This document shows positions 1-12,164 of a stretch of 64,000 nt of DNA, piece after piece. Under the pieces are notes generated by a model, which did no database searches, was not told the origin of the DNA, and worked only from the letters and a program-made list of their open reading frames with translations. The stretch's first letter is position 1; every line of letters begins with the position of its first letter. The translations under genes and the position numbers were made by a program. Source of the stretch: Neoceratodus forsteri (taxonomy: Eukaryota; Chordata; Ceratodontiformes; Ceratodontidae); NCBI GenBank assembly GCA_016271365.2, contig CM057453.1:500067001-500131000 (forward strand), read 5' to 3'.

Positions 1-1757
1 AGCTCCTCTTCTGGCCACTGTCTGGCAATTTTTCAGCCAGGTCCTGTCCCTGCTCCCACAAAGCATTCTGAAACTGAACCATGTGGGTGAGGTAATTCAA
101 TGACCTAATGGCACAAGTCACGGCCGCGAACGTGCGCTGCCCAGCACGTCCAACTGCTTGGACTCCGGGTCCGGTGGCTGCGTGCTCAAATGCTGCGGTT
201 TCTGAGACCGGTCATGAGAGGCTGTAATGACCAGGGAGTCGGCCAGAGGATGGTTCGCCAGGTACTGGTCCTCCGTTGGGGCCTTGTACAGGCGGTCGGC
301 CTCTTCAGCATTGCCGGGGTCGAGTGTGGACGCTTCCATGCAGCCTTGGTGACGTCCATGAAGGTGTCCACCAAGGGTGGCACTACCACAGGCTTGGGAT
401 CTTTTTGCCGAAGATAGCGGGCAAGGCGTAGTCTTTCCGGGTCAAGCTTTTCAGCGTCCCACCCCATGTTCTCCTGAATATGCCTCATTATCTCGGAGAA
501 CAAGAGTCATCCGGAGGGGACCTGGGAAGGTCACGTGGATCCGGAGAGGGGACGCTGATTGGAGACGGAGATCTGGAGCACTCAGAGATGTCAGATCTGG
601 AATCCTCCGTGGACGGGGTGTACCGGCGTCTCCTGGGTCTCTTGGGGCTAGGTGACCCAGAAGTGGATCTTGATGGAGGCCTTTTCTCCAAAGATCTGCC
701 CCTAGGAGGTGATGCTGGCTCCTTAGGGGGTGATGCCCGTCCTGCTGACCCCCTAGGTGGAGGAGAGGGTGCAGGGGTCGAAGGGGAAGCGGGCACAGGA
801 GGAGGTTGCGTGGTGACCACATCCTTCTTGATGGTGTCCCACCAGAAGGTGAAGCGCCTTCACTTCTGCCAGATTTAGGCCCGACGAAGGGCCGGGCGCC
901 GGTGGTCTGTCGTCGGGACCGGGCGTCAGGTCCCCGGGGGTCTCTATGGGTCCGGGGTCGCCCGCCTGGTCTTCGGGCTGAGTAGACTCTTCCTCCGACA
1001 ACGCCTCCCAACCGACGTCGGCAGGCGGTGGTGTGGTCCTCTTTTCTGCGGTGGCGGATGCCAGTTCCCCTGCCGGCGTCCTCAGGGGCGACTGCTTGAC
1101 CAGCAACGGTCGACGGACAGTCGTCGGTTCCTTGGAGTGCCTGTGGGCCTTGATCGGCATCGGGTGGGCCAACATCGGATCCGACATCCACTTGAGAGAG
1201 GTCAGCTCCTTGGTCTTACGCTGGGGAGGCGGCGGTTGGGAGACAGACCTGACGTCGGAGACCGGATGCAGGGAGGACGACTTGTGGCGCTCCCCAGACC
1301 TGGACGAGGCCTTAGCCAGAGTGGAAGAGGCAGGCCTGGAGGTCTTTACAGGCTGCGGAGAAGAGGAACCACTGACTGATTTGACCAGAACTGGGGGAGG
1401 CTGAGAGCGGGCCCTCAACGGAGAACGGTCCGACCTGGAGCCGGAGCTGCGGGAGTCCGAGGCCCTGAAGGGGGATCTAGGTCTCTCCTTCTCCCGGTGC
1501 TTTTGATGGTGCCGGTGGGACTTCCCTGAAGATTCCCCTCTGGAGGGAGGGTCACGGTCCTCAAGGAGGAAAGCTTGGAGGGCCTTCTGGCGGCGGATCC
1601 TTGTGCGGCTGTTGAAGCCCTGGCAGAAGGAGCAGGCCTGGGTGTCGTGATCCGGGCCTAGGCAGCAGACACAAGCCGAGTGAGGATCCTTAAAAGGAAT
1701 CTGTTTGCCGTAGGCACACTTCGATGAATGGCCCTCCACGGAGACTGGAGAGGACAT
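1..1757 (-). pseudogene. DIRS gag-like gene, copy A, frameshifted
   Basis: The reading frame opens at 1757. Near residue 30 is a Cys/His cluster (CVCCLGPDHDTQAC followed by CQGF), which is typical of DIRS gag proteins. A long Ser/Arg/Pro-rich linker follows. The capsid-like portion lies in other frames at about 500-1: DRLYKAP, PLADSLVI, PPDPESKQLDVLG, then LNYLTHMVQ. The order zinc-like motif, basic linker, capsid-like 'DKEskrlD.LGrkvy' block is the one I know from DIRS gag. At least two frameshifts, near 750 and 180-500, show it is inactive. It is CpG- and GC-rich compared with flanking sequence. Confidence 0.65.
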
Positions 1758-2035
1758 CAGACAAATTCCGAAGAAAAAACTGTTGAAATTCTTCTAGTTG
1801 TTGCGTGCTAGAACTAATCGAGAGGCCGATGCTTGCGAAGTCGACGGCGGGAAAACAACTAGGGATTCTGGCGGGACCGCCTCCTTATGTACTACGCCTG
1901 ACGTCGGGGGCCGGACCGACGTCGGAGGCGGTCCCCACTGAAGACTGCTAGCTAGAAAATTTCCGTGGGGTCCTGGTGACTGATGGCTTCAGTCCTAATG
2001 GTGTAACCTGCTGCAAGAGCTGTATCTCGAAGAAG
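1..2035 (-). mobile_element. DIRS-like retrotransposon copy A, 5' part
   Basis: Minus-strand DIRS-type element cut by the window edge. Its 5' terminal repeat lies at about 1950-2035 and gag reads leftward from 1757. The terminal segment at 1958-2035 matches 3848-3934 (shared blocks such as AAATTTCCGTG and CTGCTGCAAGAG), so this copy and the next one belong to one family in the same orientation. The pol and recombinase part would lie left of position 1. Confidence 0.7.
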
Positions 2036-3940
2036 ATCTGGACCGTATGGGCTATGTAGTTCAGGACCCTGATGGTCAGGGCAGCCGAGATGAAAGTCCT
2101 CTTGCCCAGTAAATCCAATCTCTGGGATTCTTTGTCCGTGGGGAATGAACTTAAATGTTCTTGCCTTTTGGTACAGTTGTGGGCAGTGTATATGACCACC
2201 AAGTCAGCCTGCGCCTGCTCAGCAAAGAATGGCTTCCCTGGTGGGGCATGGTAAAGTCTTTTCACCTTCTTGGGCATCGCAGGGACCAGTTTAGGGTGGT
2301 TCCAGGCTGCCATGGTGGAATCCTCAAAGGGTTCAGTCAGAGATGGAACCACCAGGTGGTGGGGAGACATCGGGAAAATGTAGGTAAGTAGCTAACTGAT
2401 GTCTGCTGGGTTTGTTTCTCCATGTAAAACCTTATCGCCGCCTGCATCTGATGGAGAACTCCAATGAATGACGGGTCACCTGAAGGGACTGTGGAATATA
2501 TTTGGGGGTCTTCTCCCCATCAAACAACACTGTGGAGGAAGAATGAGATGGGGTATATCCCCTCCATAGTCTTCATCTTCCTCTTCCTCCTCATCAAGGC
2601 GTTGAAGGCCCAAGTGATATTTATCCCCTTCTCCAGAATGTCTAGCAGGAGAGTGAGAGGTCCGGATGCCTGGGAACGGACGCAGCCTTAAGGGAGTCGT
2701 GGGAGTGGGGACCAGCATCAGGGGTTCCCTAGGGGTTTGGCCCTGCAGGGGAGCCAGGCAGGCCTGCATGAAGTCCCATAGGGAAGGGAGCAGTGAAGAA
2801 AAGTCCACCATGACAGGTGTTGGGTGGCCAGGTGGCGCTGGTTGAGGAAGGACCAACAGAGGCTTAGGTGGAGAGGCTGGTGTCGGCAGCTGAAAAGGTC
2901 AAGGTCCCAAAGAGAAGTCCTTGGCATGAGTCCCCCTATGGGAAGAAGAAGTGGTCTGGGAGGCAGCCTGGGGCGATGCCAGGCAAGGTGGAGGATCCAA
3001 TGCCGGGGGGTGGGGGGATGACCTTGAAGTAGCGGGAGGCAGTTGGGTAGCCACAGAAGACCCCGAGGCCACTAAGCCCATACTGGTCAAAGATGGACTG
3101 GCAGAGCCTCCTGACTATGACCCTGCCAAAAATAAGGACTGGGACAGCAGGGGCTGGGGGGCCAGGAGGGTGCCCAGCCCTGAAGGACTTCCACCCGCCA
3201 AAGTAAAGTTGGCACAGTAGCCCTGTGGAAGACAGGGCGAGTGAGGCAGATGTCACTGCCCCGGAAGCGAGGGACGGCCATGTCACAGTCACTGAGCAAT
3301 GCAGGGACTGGGAGCTGGAGGAAAAGGGCCTGGGTTTAGTGCAGTCCTTATCCCTATGCTTGCCTGTGGATTCTTCCCAGCACTTTGACAACTGGGAGCC
3401 CGAGGAAAGGGCTAGAAAGACCAAGGAACTCCTGGCCTACAACTCCTACTCCATGCTGATGACTTTTTGCTGAATCACAAGGTCCGCTGGTGACGGCAGC
3501 AGGTTGCCTGGTTGAAGCCGCAACAGATGGGGCAGGCATCAACGTTGTGGTTTGGGCCTAGGCAGAGAACACAGGCAGAATGGCTATCTTTCTCTGGAAG
3601 TTGCTTTCTACGGGTGCACTTGGACGAATGGCTGGAAGACCAAGAAGGCTGACAAGAAATCAATGAACAGTGATACAAAACTGAAGTGAGAAAACAAAAA
3701 CTGAAGTGAAGGGAGATGGTGGTCAACTGAAGCTGCAGCGATCCGAGACGTATGACGTGCGTTGGTCGACGGTGGGAAAAGAACTGAGGAGGATGCGGGG
3801 GCTGCCCACTCTTATAGCATGTGGTGATGTTGACGTGGGTGGCCCCAAAAGTTTCCGTGTGGTCTTAGTGACTGGCAGCTATACTTCCATAGGTGTGGCC
3901 TGCTGCAAGAGATACACCTGAAGTCAGATCTGAAAATGAA
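2036..3940 (-). mobile_element. DIRS-like retrotransposon copy B, 5' part
   Basis: Second member of the same family on the same strand. Its 5' terminal repeat is at about 3848-3940, followed leftward by gag. The gag homology stops at about 2036, exactly where the terminal repeat of copy A begins. Copy A has therefore probably inserted into copy B, or the two formed a tandem array. The rest of copy B would lie beyond the left edge. Confidence 0.6.
2044..3726 (-). pseudogene. DIRS gag-like gene, copy B, broken
   Basis: The N-terminal piece (3726-3475) has the Cys/His cluster CVLCLGPNHNVDAC, closely similar to copy A. The capsid-like piece (2370-2044) reads VKRLYHAPPGKPF, then SFPTDKESQRLDLLGKR, then LNYIAHTVQIF, and ends where copy A's terminal repeat starts. 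The middle (2400-3470) has no long frame and is diverged. Degenerate, no function expected. Confidence 0.6.
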
Positions 3941-4389
3941 AATATGTCCCTATACTGTTTAAGTAACCATGGTCAAGCCATCATGCTTGAAGTAAAACCA
4001 CGGTCAAGCCATTATGCTTGAAGTAAAACTCTGAGGTACTATGAAGCAAATACTCTGAAAATCTGAGTCAGCTAGGGTCAACCGGGATTTTACATTTATG
4101 ACCATTTTCAAAAAAGCTAACACAAATATGCCATTATGTTGCTACATATTATTCTGTAATAGAATTTGTATTCATTTATTGAATTTCATTGACTGAGTAG
4201 GCCCACTGAGACAGTGTCCCTGTTTCAGGGGCAACCTGGATTGAGCAGCAATCCATACAGTATGCCTTAAATGTTACAGCCAGATCCTCCGGGCTACTAG
4301 TTGCCATAAGGTTTTCTGTTTAATTCTAGGTCTACACCTATTCCACAACAAGGTGGTAGTATATCCAGTTAACATTTTAGTGTATTTAT
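3941..4389. other. Unassigned; short 31-bp duplication
   Basis: I see no gene or recognisable element. The segment 3961-4020 contains two near-identical units of about 31 bp (AAGTAACCATGGTCAAGCCA versus AAGTAAAACCACGGTCAAGC, each ending in TTATGCTTG or TCATGCTTG). The remainder is AT-rich. Confidence 0.4.
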
Positions 4390-4665
4390 TCGGGATATGA
4401 GCTGGTAGGGATGCGGAAGTAGATTAACTACTGAACTGCGGCTATTCCCTGTCTGGGGTAGGCCTGCACAGGCAGGTTAACTAGGGGATTGCAACTACTC
4501 CCTATCTGAGATAGGCCTGCGGAAGCAGGTAAAGTAGGGGAGTGCAATCATTTTAGGGTAGGCCTGCAGTGGTAGTGCAGTAGGCGAATAAAACTATTTC
4601 CTATCTGGTGAGGCAGGAGGGGAAGTGTATGAGATTACTTCCTATCCAGGGGAGGATAAAATGGT
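4390..4665. repeat. Degenerate minisatellite, about 50-bp unit
   Basis: The core GGCCTGC recurs at 4461, 4514 and 4561, with a related GAGGCAGGAGG at 4610. Each core is preceded by a CTAYTCCCTATCTG-type block (4442, 4496, 4594). Spacing is about 47-53 bp and four to five imperfect units can be traced. Confidence 0.5.
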
Positions 4666-4669
4666 AGCA

Positions 4670-5515
4670 TGAGGGTTAGTGCTATCCACTAGCAAAGAGT
4701 AGATGTACAGGACAGCTAAGACAGGAAGAAAAGAAAAAAGAACACTCAAAGGGGAAGGGTGGTGTGCTGTAGAGGCGTGTGGGGCAGCAGTGTACCTAGG
4801 GACAATGTGGGAGACAGGTGGAGGGGGGGGTTTGCCCAATGTGTAGAAGACAAGTTTTTTGGTGGCTGAGGTACAGATTCGAAGGAAGGAGGTGGGAATA
4901 CTGGTGGAGAGGCAGAAAAACTAAAGAGGGTGAGGGGGAGAAATAAGGAGTAGTGGGACAGCATGGGAGATGGGGGTCCAGATGCAATGGCACCTCTACC
5001 TCAGAGGGACGGGAAGCAGGATGGAGGAGGACAGCGGGGGGTTAAGCATGGGGCAGGGATGCACCATTGGTGGTACCAGTAAGGAATCATTACCAAACAC
5101 TGAGTACGGTAGGAGATATGGATGACCTAGGTGGGACACAGGTGAAGGAGGGGCAGATGGTATACTGAGGAGTTTCAGGGGAGGCTGCAGTGGAAGCAGA
5201 GAAGGAAGAGGGGGCAGATAAGGGAAACAGGAGTGGAAGGGGCATCCTGGGGGTAGGGAGGAGGGTGAAATGGAGAGACAGGGAGGGCAGAGTCCAACTG
5301 GGGCTGGAGAAGCAGGAGGGGTAATGGGGAAGGGCGGAGGGCATGTTAGACAAATAGAGGTTGTAACAAAGGAGAAGGGAGAGGGTGGTGGTAGCAAGAG
5401 GGGGGCAGCAGAACTGGTGGAACAAGAAAGAGTAGTTCCAAAAGGTAGAGGGGTGGGGGAACGGAAGAATGGTAGTAGGGTCATAGTACTGAGAGAATTC
5501 AGTATCGAAGGGAGT
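4670..5515. repeat. Purine-rich (G/A) tract of about 850 bp
   Basis: The plus strand is strongly G+A biased throughout, with runs such as GGTGGAGGGGGGGG and GAGAGGGTGGTGG. Minus-strand frames here encode only Pro/Ser/Leu-rich low-complexity peptides, which I treat as composition artefacts. It may be the diverged 5' region of a LINE, but I see no RT or endonuclease motif. Confidence 0.4.
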
Positions 5516-5521
5516 TAAATG

Positions 5522-5710
5522 GGCTATGATAGATACTAGATAGATAGACAGACAGACAGATACTTTATTTATAAAGTGCCCCTTCCTTGAGGCTTGCAGT
5601 GCTGTACAATTCTTAAAACAACATATTTAAAGACACTTCAACAATCACATTGCAGGGTAAATAAAACAAATTTAGTGTAATGTATCTATCTACCTTAAAA
5701 CAGAAGAGCC
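5522..5710 (-). repeat. LINE/SINE-like 3' tail with GATA/GACA microsatellite
   Basis: The stretch 5525-5562 is a (GATA)n(GACA)n microsatellite. Read on the minus strand, the adjacent sequence runs TTGTACAGCACTGC...GGGGCACTTTATAAATAAAGTATC and then the tetranucleotide repeat. This is the usual form of an L2/CR1-type 3' end. The rest of the element cannot be recognised. Confidence 0.4.
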
Positions 5711-6307
5711 AATAGGCTATACAGCTTTATAATTAACATTTAACATTTGAGTGGGGTCTGTTCATTAAGAAATTCGAGGTGGGTCTGGCAGCCAAGATGG
5801 CGGTTGTGAGCCAGCCAGCTTTTATCTCTTAAAGGGGAAGACTCCTGTATTTGTATGAGTTGGATATATCTGATGTATTTATTATACATTACATCAAGTA
5901 CTGTACATATGTCAATAAGAGATCAGCCATTTTTTCTGTTGTAACACATATCTAGAGTTTGAGGCTCTGACACAAGGTAGTAAAATGTCAAGCAAGCCTC
6001 CATTTACATGCAAATGAGTCACTTGTAATACAGCCCCTCCCATTCCTTGATGTCACTGCAGCAACAGTGCAGAACAAAACATAAGGGTATCAATGCTGTC
6101 TAGCCTGATTTTAGTTTAAGTTTGCAATGGCTTAAGGCAGTTCTGTCACGCAACTCACACAGGGAGTAGTACTTGTAGCCTTTATACTGTATGTGTAGAG
6201 CAAATAATACATTCAATAGTATTTCATTCACAGGAAACAAAAGCTGTTTTTCCGTACTGCTCATTTCTCTCTGTGAGACAGTTGTAACATGTTGTGGAAA
6301 GCAGTAG

Positions 6308-6360
6308 ACTGAATCAGTCAATCAACCAATCAATAAATCAAGCAGTCAATCAGTCACTCT
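6308..6360. repeat. Degenerate (ATCA)n microsatellite
   Basis: The run GAATCAGTCAATCAACCAATC and similar units continue to about 6360. It may be the tail of an eroded retroposon. Confidence 0.5.
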
Positions 6361-6879
6361 GTATTGAACCAGGTGAACACCATTGAGAAGATTCGTTACA
6401 AGATGAGCCTGGGCAGTTACCAAAGGATCACACAGGACTGACTTATACACATTCCCTTTCAGCAGCCTGAATGTGGAGAGCTAGATCATTTACTTTATAA
6501 AGTGTATTGTTTTACATTTCAAATGCTCCTTAAATCTGAGTTTCTGACTGGAAATACCAAGACACAGAATGCATATGACATGGGAGGAGTGAGCTAAGAG
6601 AATACAGAGCAGTACAAACAAACATACTGATTAGTTTCTTTAGCTACAACAGCTAAGGTATAGCATCTGATTTGTGAGGGACATCCTACTTCAAATGCTG
6701 GCATTACAAAGTGGGGGCTGCCACAGCTTATCCTTAGTACCTTGAAAGTGAAGTGCTGTAGCTCTCACATCACTGCTAATGATTTATAATGGGAATTGGG
6801 GCACTTTTAAAGTCATGGACCTGAGAGGCCATCACAGTTTCTAAGGAGGTAGGGGAACTTTTTAAGGGTTAGAGAGTAA

Positions 6880-6965
6880 GGGACTCTAGTAGGATTTGAA
6901 CCAGAGTCCCCCAGTGCTTGTGCCTGTGCTTTCCTGGTAACCTATTCCTTGTCATAGCTGAATTA
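6880..6965 (-). repeat. Possible tRNA-derived SINE head
   Basis: On the minus strand, TCTGGTTCAAATCCTACTAGA carries a perfect RNA polymerase III B box (GGTTCAAATCC) in a T-arm-like context. About 45 bp upstream, AGGTTACCAGGAAAGCAC only loosely resembles an A box. No poly-A tail or target duplication was identified, so this is a weak call. Confidence 0.25.
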
Positions 6966-9288
6966 TTTATTGCCTTACAGCAGCCATCCAATCACTGACT
7001 GCCTAGTTACAAAGGGAAAGGAGCCTATTTGCAAGATTGTTTCTCACTGCTGGTGTCAATCAAAACAGAGAATGTTAACACACACCATAATGCAACAGCT
7101 ACATAATACCACTTAAAACTCTTGTTGTACCCAGAGTCATTTATTGGGTAAACTGTTTTTGGTAACAGAAACAGTAACACAACACATACAGGCACTTCCT
7201 TATATGAATACTGTACATACCTCAAATCAGTGCAGCATCACGCTCACATGATCCTAGTCCCTATTAGACCTGCACTCCAGGATGTGCACAACACTTAAAG
7301 GGTTCCTCCATTACTCAAGTGGGGAACCAAACATTGTGGGTTTGGTCTACTGGTGGAACTGCATTTAGTGCAGCACCATTATCTGTTGCTCTGATGACAT
7401 CACCTCCAGCAACATTGATGGTAAAATGGAGGACAAACACATTGATAACTTTTGGGGGCTGTATATTTTTATTTATAATCTAGATCTGGACAGCAATAGG
7501 ACTGCTGGCAACTGGAGGAGGCACACAACAGTTTCACATAAGGAACTGGGAAAATATTGGTGTGCAACTATGGGAGACTTCCCCTTTAAGTTTATCTCTT
7601 AAGTTTTGCTCTGTTTTATTTTTGTTTGCTTAATTTTTATTTTATGTCATTCATTTTTGTTGCTGATTTTTAGAATAGGTAGGGGCGAAGAACTGAAGGA
7701 GACCAGGGTTAAATATGCTAGCGCTGGAAGAGCTGTATCGTTAGCTGTATTGCTAGCGTTATTGTTAAACAGTTGTTGTGTTTTTATAGTTTTAACATTA
7801 TCACGGTACAAGACACCTCTGTGAATTCTTTTATAGCTTTAATGTTATAACGTTACAAGACTCCTCTGCGAATTCAATTACTGAGCAGAGATATTTTATA
7901 GTGTAAAACGGAGTGGGCTTGCTTCGTTTTGATGGGCCTCTTAGAAGATGGAATGTGATGCTCGTTTGCATTGGATATATATCCTACTAATGCTGGGTAG
8001 CCATTCCTTTGAAGTGAAGGCTTTCTTTTTCCCTGTTCAGTGGATCGGTTGGCCGACTGTAAAGGAGAGTTTGGGACTGTGTGAAGAAGATTGGCAGACA
8101 GGAGTTGAATCTTTGAAGGACTATTAAACATCTAGCTACTATGTGTAGCTGAAGGACTTTTGGATCTGTGGATTATGGCGTTTTTTGGGTGTGGTGAGAC
8201 GTACTGGATTGTTCAGAGAATTGGCCTTTTCGGCATTGTAACAGCTGACTGACTCATCAGGGGTGTCTGGTTGTGGGATTTGCAGCTACACGGAGAACCT
8301 CAGCCTGATCTTGTTGGGTAGCCGGCAAGTTAGCCTGGGTGTTCTCTAGTTTCTCCACGGGGTCGTCTGGTGAGTAGACCTTGTGGAGCTTCGTGGTGGG
8401 GGCTGTGGTTCCTCCTTCCTAACCCCTGGTTGGGGATTTTCAGGTCTAGGTCTGCTGAAGAGTTGAGTGGAACAGTCTCACTGATTCTTTGGATACCAGC
8501 AAGAGGATTCTACAAACTATTCTCCAGAATATGGTCAGACAATTCATTTTACTTTCTGGTCATTTTTGTACTACCCCTTTTATTGTGAGAGGGTTGAGGG
8601 GTCAAAACTTTGGTTCAGATATCATTAAACTTTTATTGGGAGTGAGAGTCCCATGCTGAATCTGTTAGTCCCTGGTCGTGAGAGGACCTGGGGACTGAAG
8701 ATCTGTTTGTGTTATGTTTAGTTTTACTGTACTCTGTGCTGCCTCACAAACAAACTCTCTGTCCAGATACCTGGCCTCCTTTTTTCTACAAAAATTTCTT
8801 TTTTAGGATTTATTAGCAGTACTTTTGTGGTTTGATTTTATTAAGGGGCTTTTGATTGGGTGGGATTGGGATTTTCCCTCTAGTGAGAGTAGAAGGAGTT
8901 GTTTATTTGTTGTTTGTTTTTACTTTTATTTATTTGTTTTTTATTTCTTTTAGATTGTGTTAGCTATTAGTTATAAGTTATAGTGTTTAAGTTGTGTCTA
9001 GTTCCTGCTGATCGGTTCTAGGAATTTTCTGACAGCATGTGTTGGGGCCGAGTTTTTGTGGGCAGGCACTATTCCCCCTCCAGACTGAGGGACCTGCACC
9101 CCTTCAACAGCCCCCCATTGCAGACTGAGGTCTATCGGCGTTGCCGGGCCCTGGGGATTGCTCGGATGAGGCAGAGGGGGAGGCGGGTGCTTCAGCTGGG
9201 GGGGGGGGAGCGGAGTGACCAGATAGGGGTGGTGGGGTTAAGGAGACGCCCTGGGGCAAAATAGGTCCAGGATAGGGGTCCACGATAC

Positions 9289-9988
9289 TTGGTTCCCATA
9301 CTCAAGGGCTCCACTGATGGTGGGCAAGTTGTCCGCTCCTCCAATGCCTCTCATCCAACCTGGGCGGTGTTATGCAATGCCAGATCTATAAAAAACAAGA
9401 CAGCAATTATTGTTGATCTTGTTGAGTCATCTGACCTGACTTGCATCACCGAGACCTGGCCGGATGAGAATGCTGGCCCCATTTTGGCATCAGCTATTCC
9501 AGCTGGGTACTCTGTGATACACCGGCCGAGAATGGATCGCGGTGGGGGGAGGGGTTGCTATCTGTTTTAGATCAGAATTGGACCTTGTGGAGGTTCCAAT
9601 GGTATCCCCTAGATCCTTTGAGTGTATTGTGGGAGCAGGTGTGGGCTGCAGAATTCTGCTTGTCTACTGTCCACCCGGTGACGAGAAAGTTTTTTTGCAG
9701 GAAGTAGCAGACTTCATTGTTAAGCTGGTGTTGGAGCCCTCCAGGTGGTTGGTCCTGGGGGACTTCAATGCCTGGACTGACAATGAACTCTCGCGTTTTG
9801 GTCAAGACTTCCTCCAACTTATGTATTCGTTTGGCTTCACACAGGTTGTTGCCACTGCTACCCATATTCAGGGTCACTCACTGGATCTGGTGTTTACCTT
9901 GGGGATGGAGATCACCGGACTGGTGGTGGAACCAGTTGGGTGGTCTGACCATCACTCCATAAGGTTCAATTTTATGGCCCCCCCATGA
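9289..9988 (+). pseudogene. LINE AP endonuclease domain, frameshifted
   Basis: An endonuclease of this type nicks genomic DNA to prime reverse transcription. Two overlapping frames (9289-9570 and 9542-9988) together show the family motifs in order: LCNARSIKNK (Asn), TETW (Glu), LLVYCPPGDE (Tyr), LVLGDFNAW (Asp/Asn), HSLDLVF and WSDHHSIRF (Asp/His). All catalytic residues appear present. The frame changes near 9545-9570, so the copy is broken. Confidence 0.75.
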
Positions 9989-10429
9989 GACCAACCCCCT
10001 GTGGAGATGATCCAGTACTGCCTTTTAAGGGGCATTACCCCCGAAGTTCTGATGGCAGTGCCGGATCTATTGAGCTAGCTTGTGAAGTGCTTGGAACCAG
10101 ATTCCTTAGTAGTGCAGTATAATAATATGGTGCTGAAGGCTCTGGATTCCATAGCTCCTGTCCGCGTTTGCCCCATCTCCCTCCGCCCTCAGTCCCCTTG
10201 GTTTGATGGGACATTGAGGGAGCTGAGGAGAGTGGGGCAAAAATTGGAACGTTGTTAGCGGAAGTCCGGCCTTGAAAGTGACAGGCTTAGATTTATCGCC
10301 CATTATTCAGACTATCAATCAGAAATCTCCCGTAAGAAGGCAGAGTTCCTGTCCAGGGAGATTACTGCATCGAGGAATTGACCAGCTCTGCTCTTTCAGA
10401 CTGTAGATAGACTGTGCAATCCAGCCTGC

Positions 10430-12164
10430 ATGCAGGGCCATAGAGCTTCTTCACAATTAGAGTGTGATGAGTTTGCTCGGTTCTTTGATGATAAGGTGTC
10501 AACGATCAGGTCGGACATCCGCACATCGCGCTCAAATGAGCATGGTAGAGATGGATGTGTGGTTGTAGGCCCTCGGTCTGTCTGGACAGACTTCGACCGG
10601 CCGGCGATCATGGATACCATGAAGATCGTCCAGAGCTTGCGGCCGATTTACTGTAGTTTGGATCCTGGCCCCACGTGCCTTCTTATAGGTTGCGTGGAGG
10701 TGATCGGGCCAGTCCTTGCTGAGATAATCTGGTGCCCACTGGATCGAGGGGTGTTCCCGGAGTCCTTGAAAGAGGCGCTTCTGACACCCCTCTTGAAGAA
10801 ACCTTCCCTTGACCCAGACTCTCTTGCAAACTACAGACCGATCTCTAACCTGCCCTTTTTGGGTAAGGTTATTGAGAAAATAGTCGCTACAGCTCGATGA
10901 CCTTCTTACCACCATGGAATCTATGATCCTCTCAGTCTGGTTTCAGGAAGAGGTATAGTACCGAGACGGCGTTGGTTCGGGTACTTAATGACCTCCTAAT
11001 TGCGAGAGATTGGAGGCGCCGTACGATCTTGGTTCTCCTTGATCTCTCTCTTCTGCATTTGACACCATGGACCATGAGATATTGTTGGAACGTCTGCGGC
11101 TTATCTGTGGACTGTCTGGGACAGTCCTCAGATGGTTTCACTCTTTTCTCACGGGCAGATCTCAGAGGATAGTATCAGGAATTTTTTCCTCTGCTCCCTT
11201 TGTGCTGCCCTGTGGAACGCCGCAGGGTTCTGTGCTCTCTCTCTCCCATGTTGTTCACGGTGTATATGCTACCGTTGGGAGACATTATTAGGCATTATGA
11301 GCTGAGTTTTCACTGCTATGCAGATGACACTCAGCTCTATATGTCCTTTGTACCCAAACAGAATGATGCACTTACGGTCTTTAACAACTGCCTCGCTGAG
11401 ATCCAGGACTGGATGAGTGCCACCTGGTTGAGGCTGAATCTGGATAAGACCGAGGTATTGGTGGTGGACCTTGTCACCGTGACAGAGAAGTTGACTCCTG
11501 GATTCCCTCTGGCCTTGTGCTAGGGGGAAACAGTTGAGACCTTCTGAATGGGTGTGAAATCTGGGCGTTAATACCTGACTGCGAACTGGCGTAAGTCTCA
11601 AGTGTCGGCCCGTTGTCATGTTCTCGTTTACCATCTGCGAATATAGCTCGGATAAAGCACCTTGTCCCACGTGATGACCTTCCTGTATTGGTTCACACCT
11701 TTGTTTCCTCACGTCTAGATTACTGTAATGCTCTATAGCTAGGGTTACCGGGGGTGGACCTCCGCCGCTTGCAGCTGGTGCAGAACACTGCAGCCAGGTT
11801 GTTGACTAGGCTACCAAGAACTTGCCATATCACACCTGTTCTGCGCGAACTGCACTGGCTGCTGGTGCGTTGGAGGATTACCTTCAAGGTTGCATTGCTG
11901 ACCTATAAGATCCTACATGGACAGGGACCGGGCTACTTGCAAGATCTCCTTTGGCCCTACCACCCTTCCCGCTCACTCCGTTCCACCAACAAGGGATTGC
12001 TAGAGATTCTCAGGGTTTGTCTTCAATCTTCCAGGGCCAGAGCCTTTTCTTTTGTGGCTCCAACCCTGTGGAATTCTCTACCTCATCAGATTAGGGAGTG
12101 CCCGTCCACAGAATCTTTTAAGGCCTCTTTGAAGAGCTTTTTGTTTACATCGGCTTTTGATTAG
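10430..12164 (+). pseudogene. LINE reverse transcriptase and C-terminal region, broken
   Basis: The fingers and palm are spread over several frames: LLKKPSLDPDSLANYRPISN (10790-10850), a PCGTPQGSVLSLS box near 11210, and the catalytic CYADDTQLYMS box near 11320, with both Asp residues intact. The thumb and C-terminus continue as LQLVQNTAARLLTRLPR (about 11770) and TLWNSLPHQIRECPSTESF (about 12070). Frameshifts near 10900, 11230 and 11525-11750 disrupt it. Confidence 0.75.

Larger units (their letters stand above)
5711..9029. other. Unassigned intergenic sequence
   Basis: No convincing gene; all frames are short. Small items seen: CCAAGATGGCGG (5790-5801), like a YY1 site at a LINE start; a degenerate ATCA microsatellite at 6308-6360; a tRNA-type B box on the minus strand near 6892-6902; a 47-bp direct duplication (TACAAGACxCCTCTG at 7807 and 7854); and T-rich sequence at 8880-8960. 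Part of 8100-9030 may be the 5' untranslated region of the L2-like LINE that follows. Confidence 0.35.

Noticed and set aside
753..1757. A 334-codon frame that could pass as a host Ser/Arg-rich nuclear protein
   Set aside because: The Cys/His cluster near its start, the adjacent capsid-like block in other frames and the matching second copy at 3475-3726 show it is DIRS gag.
4996..5484. Long Pro/Ser/Leu-rich minus-strand frame of 162 codons
   Set aside because: It is the complement of a purine-rich tract. Overlapping frames are equally open and low-complexity, so it is a composition artefact.
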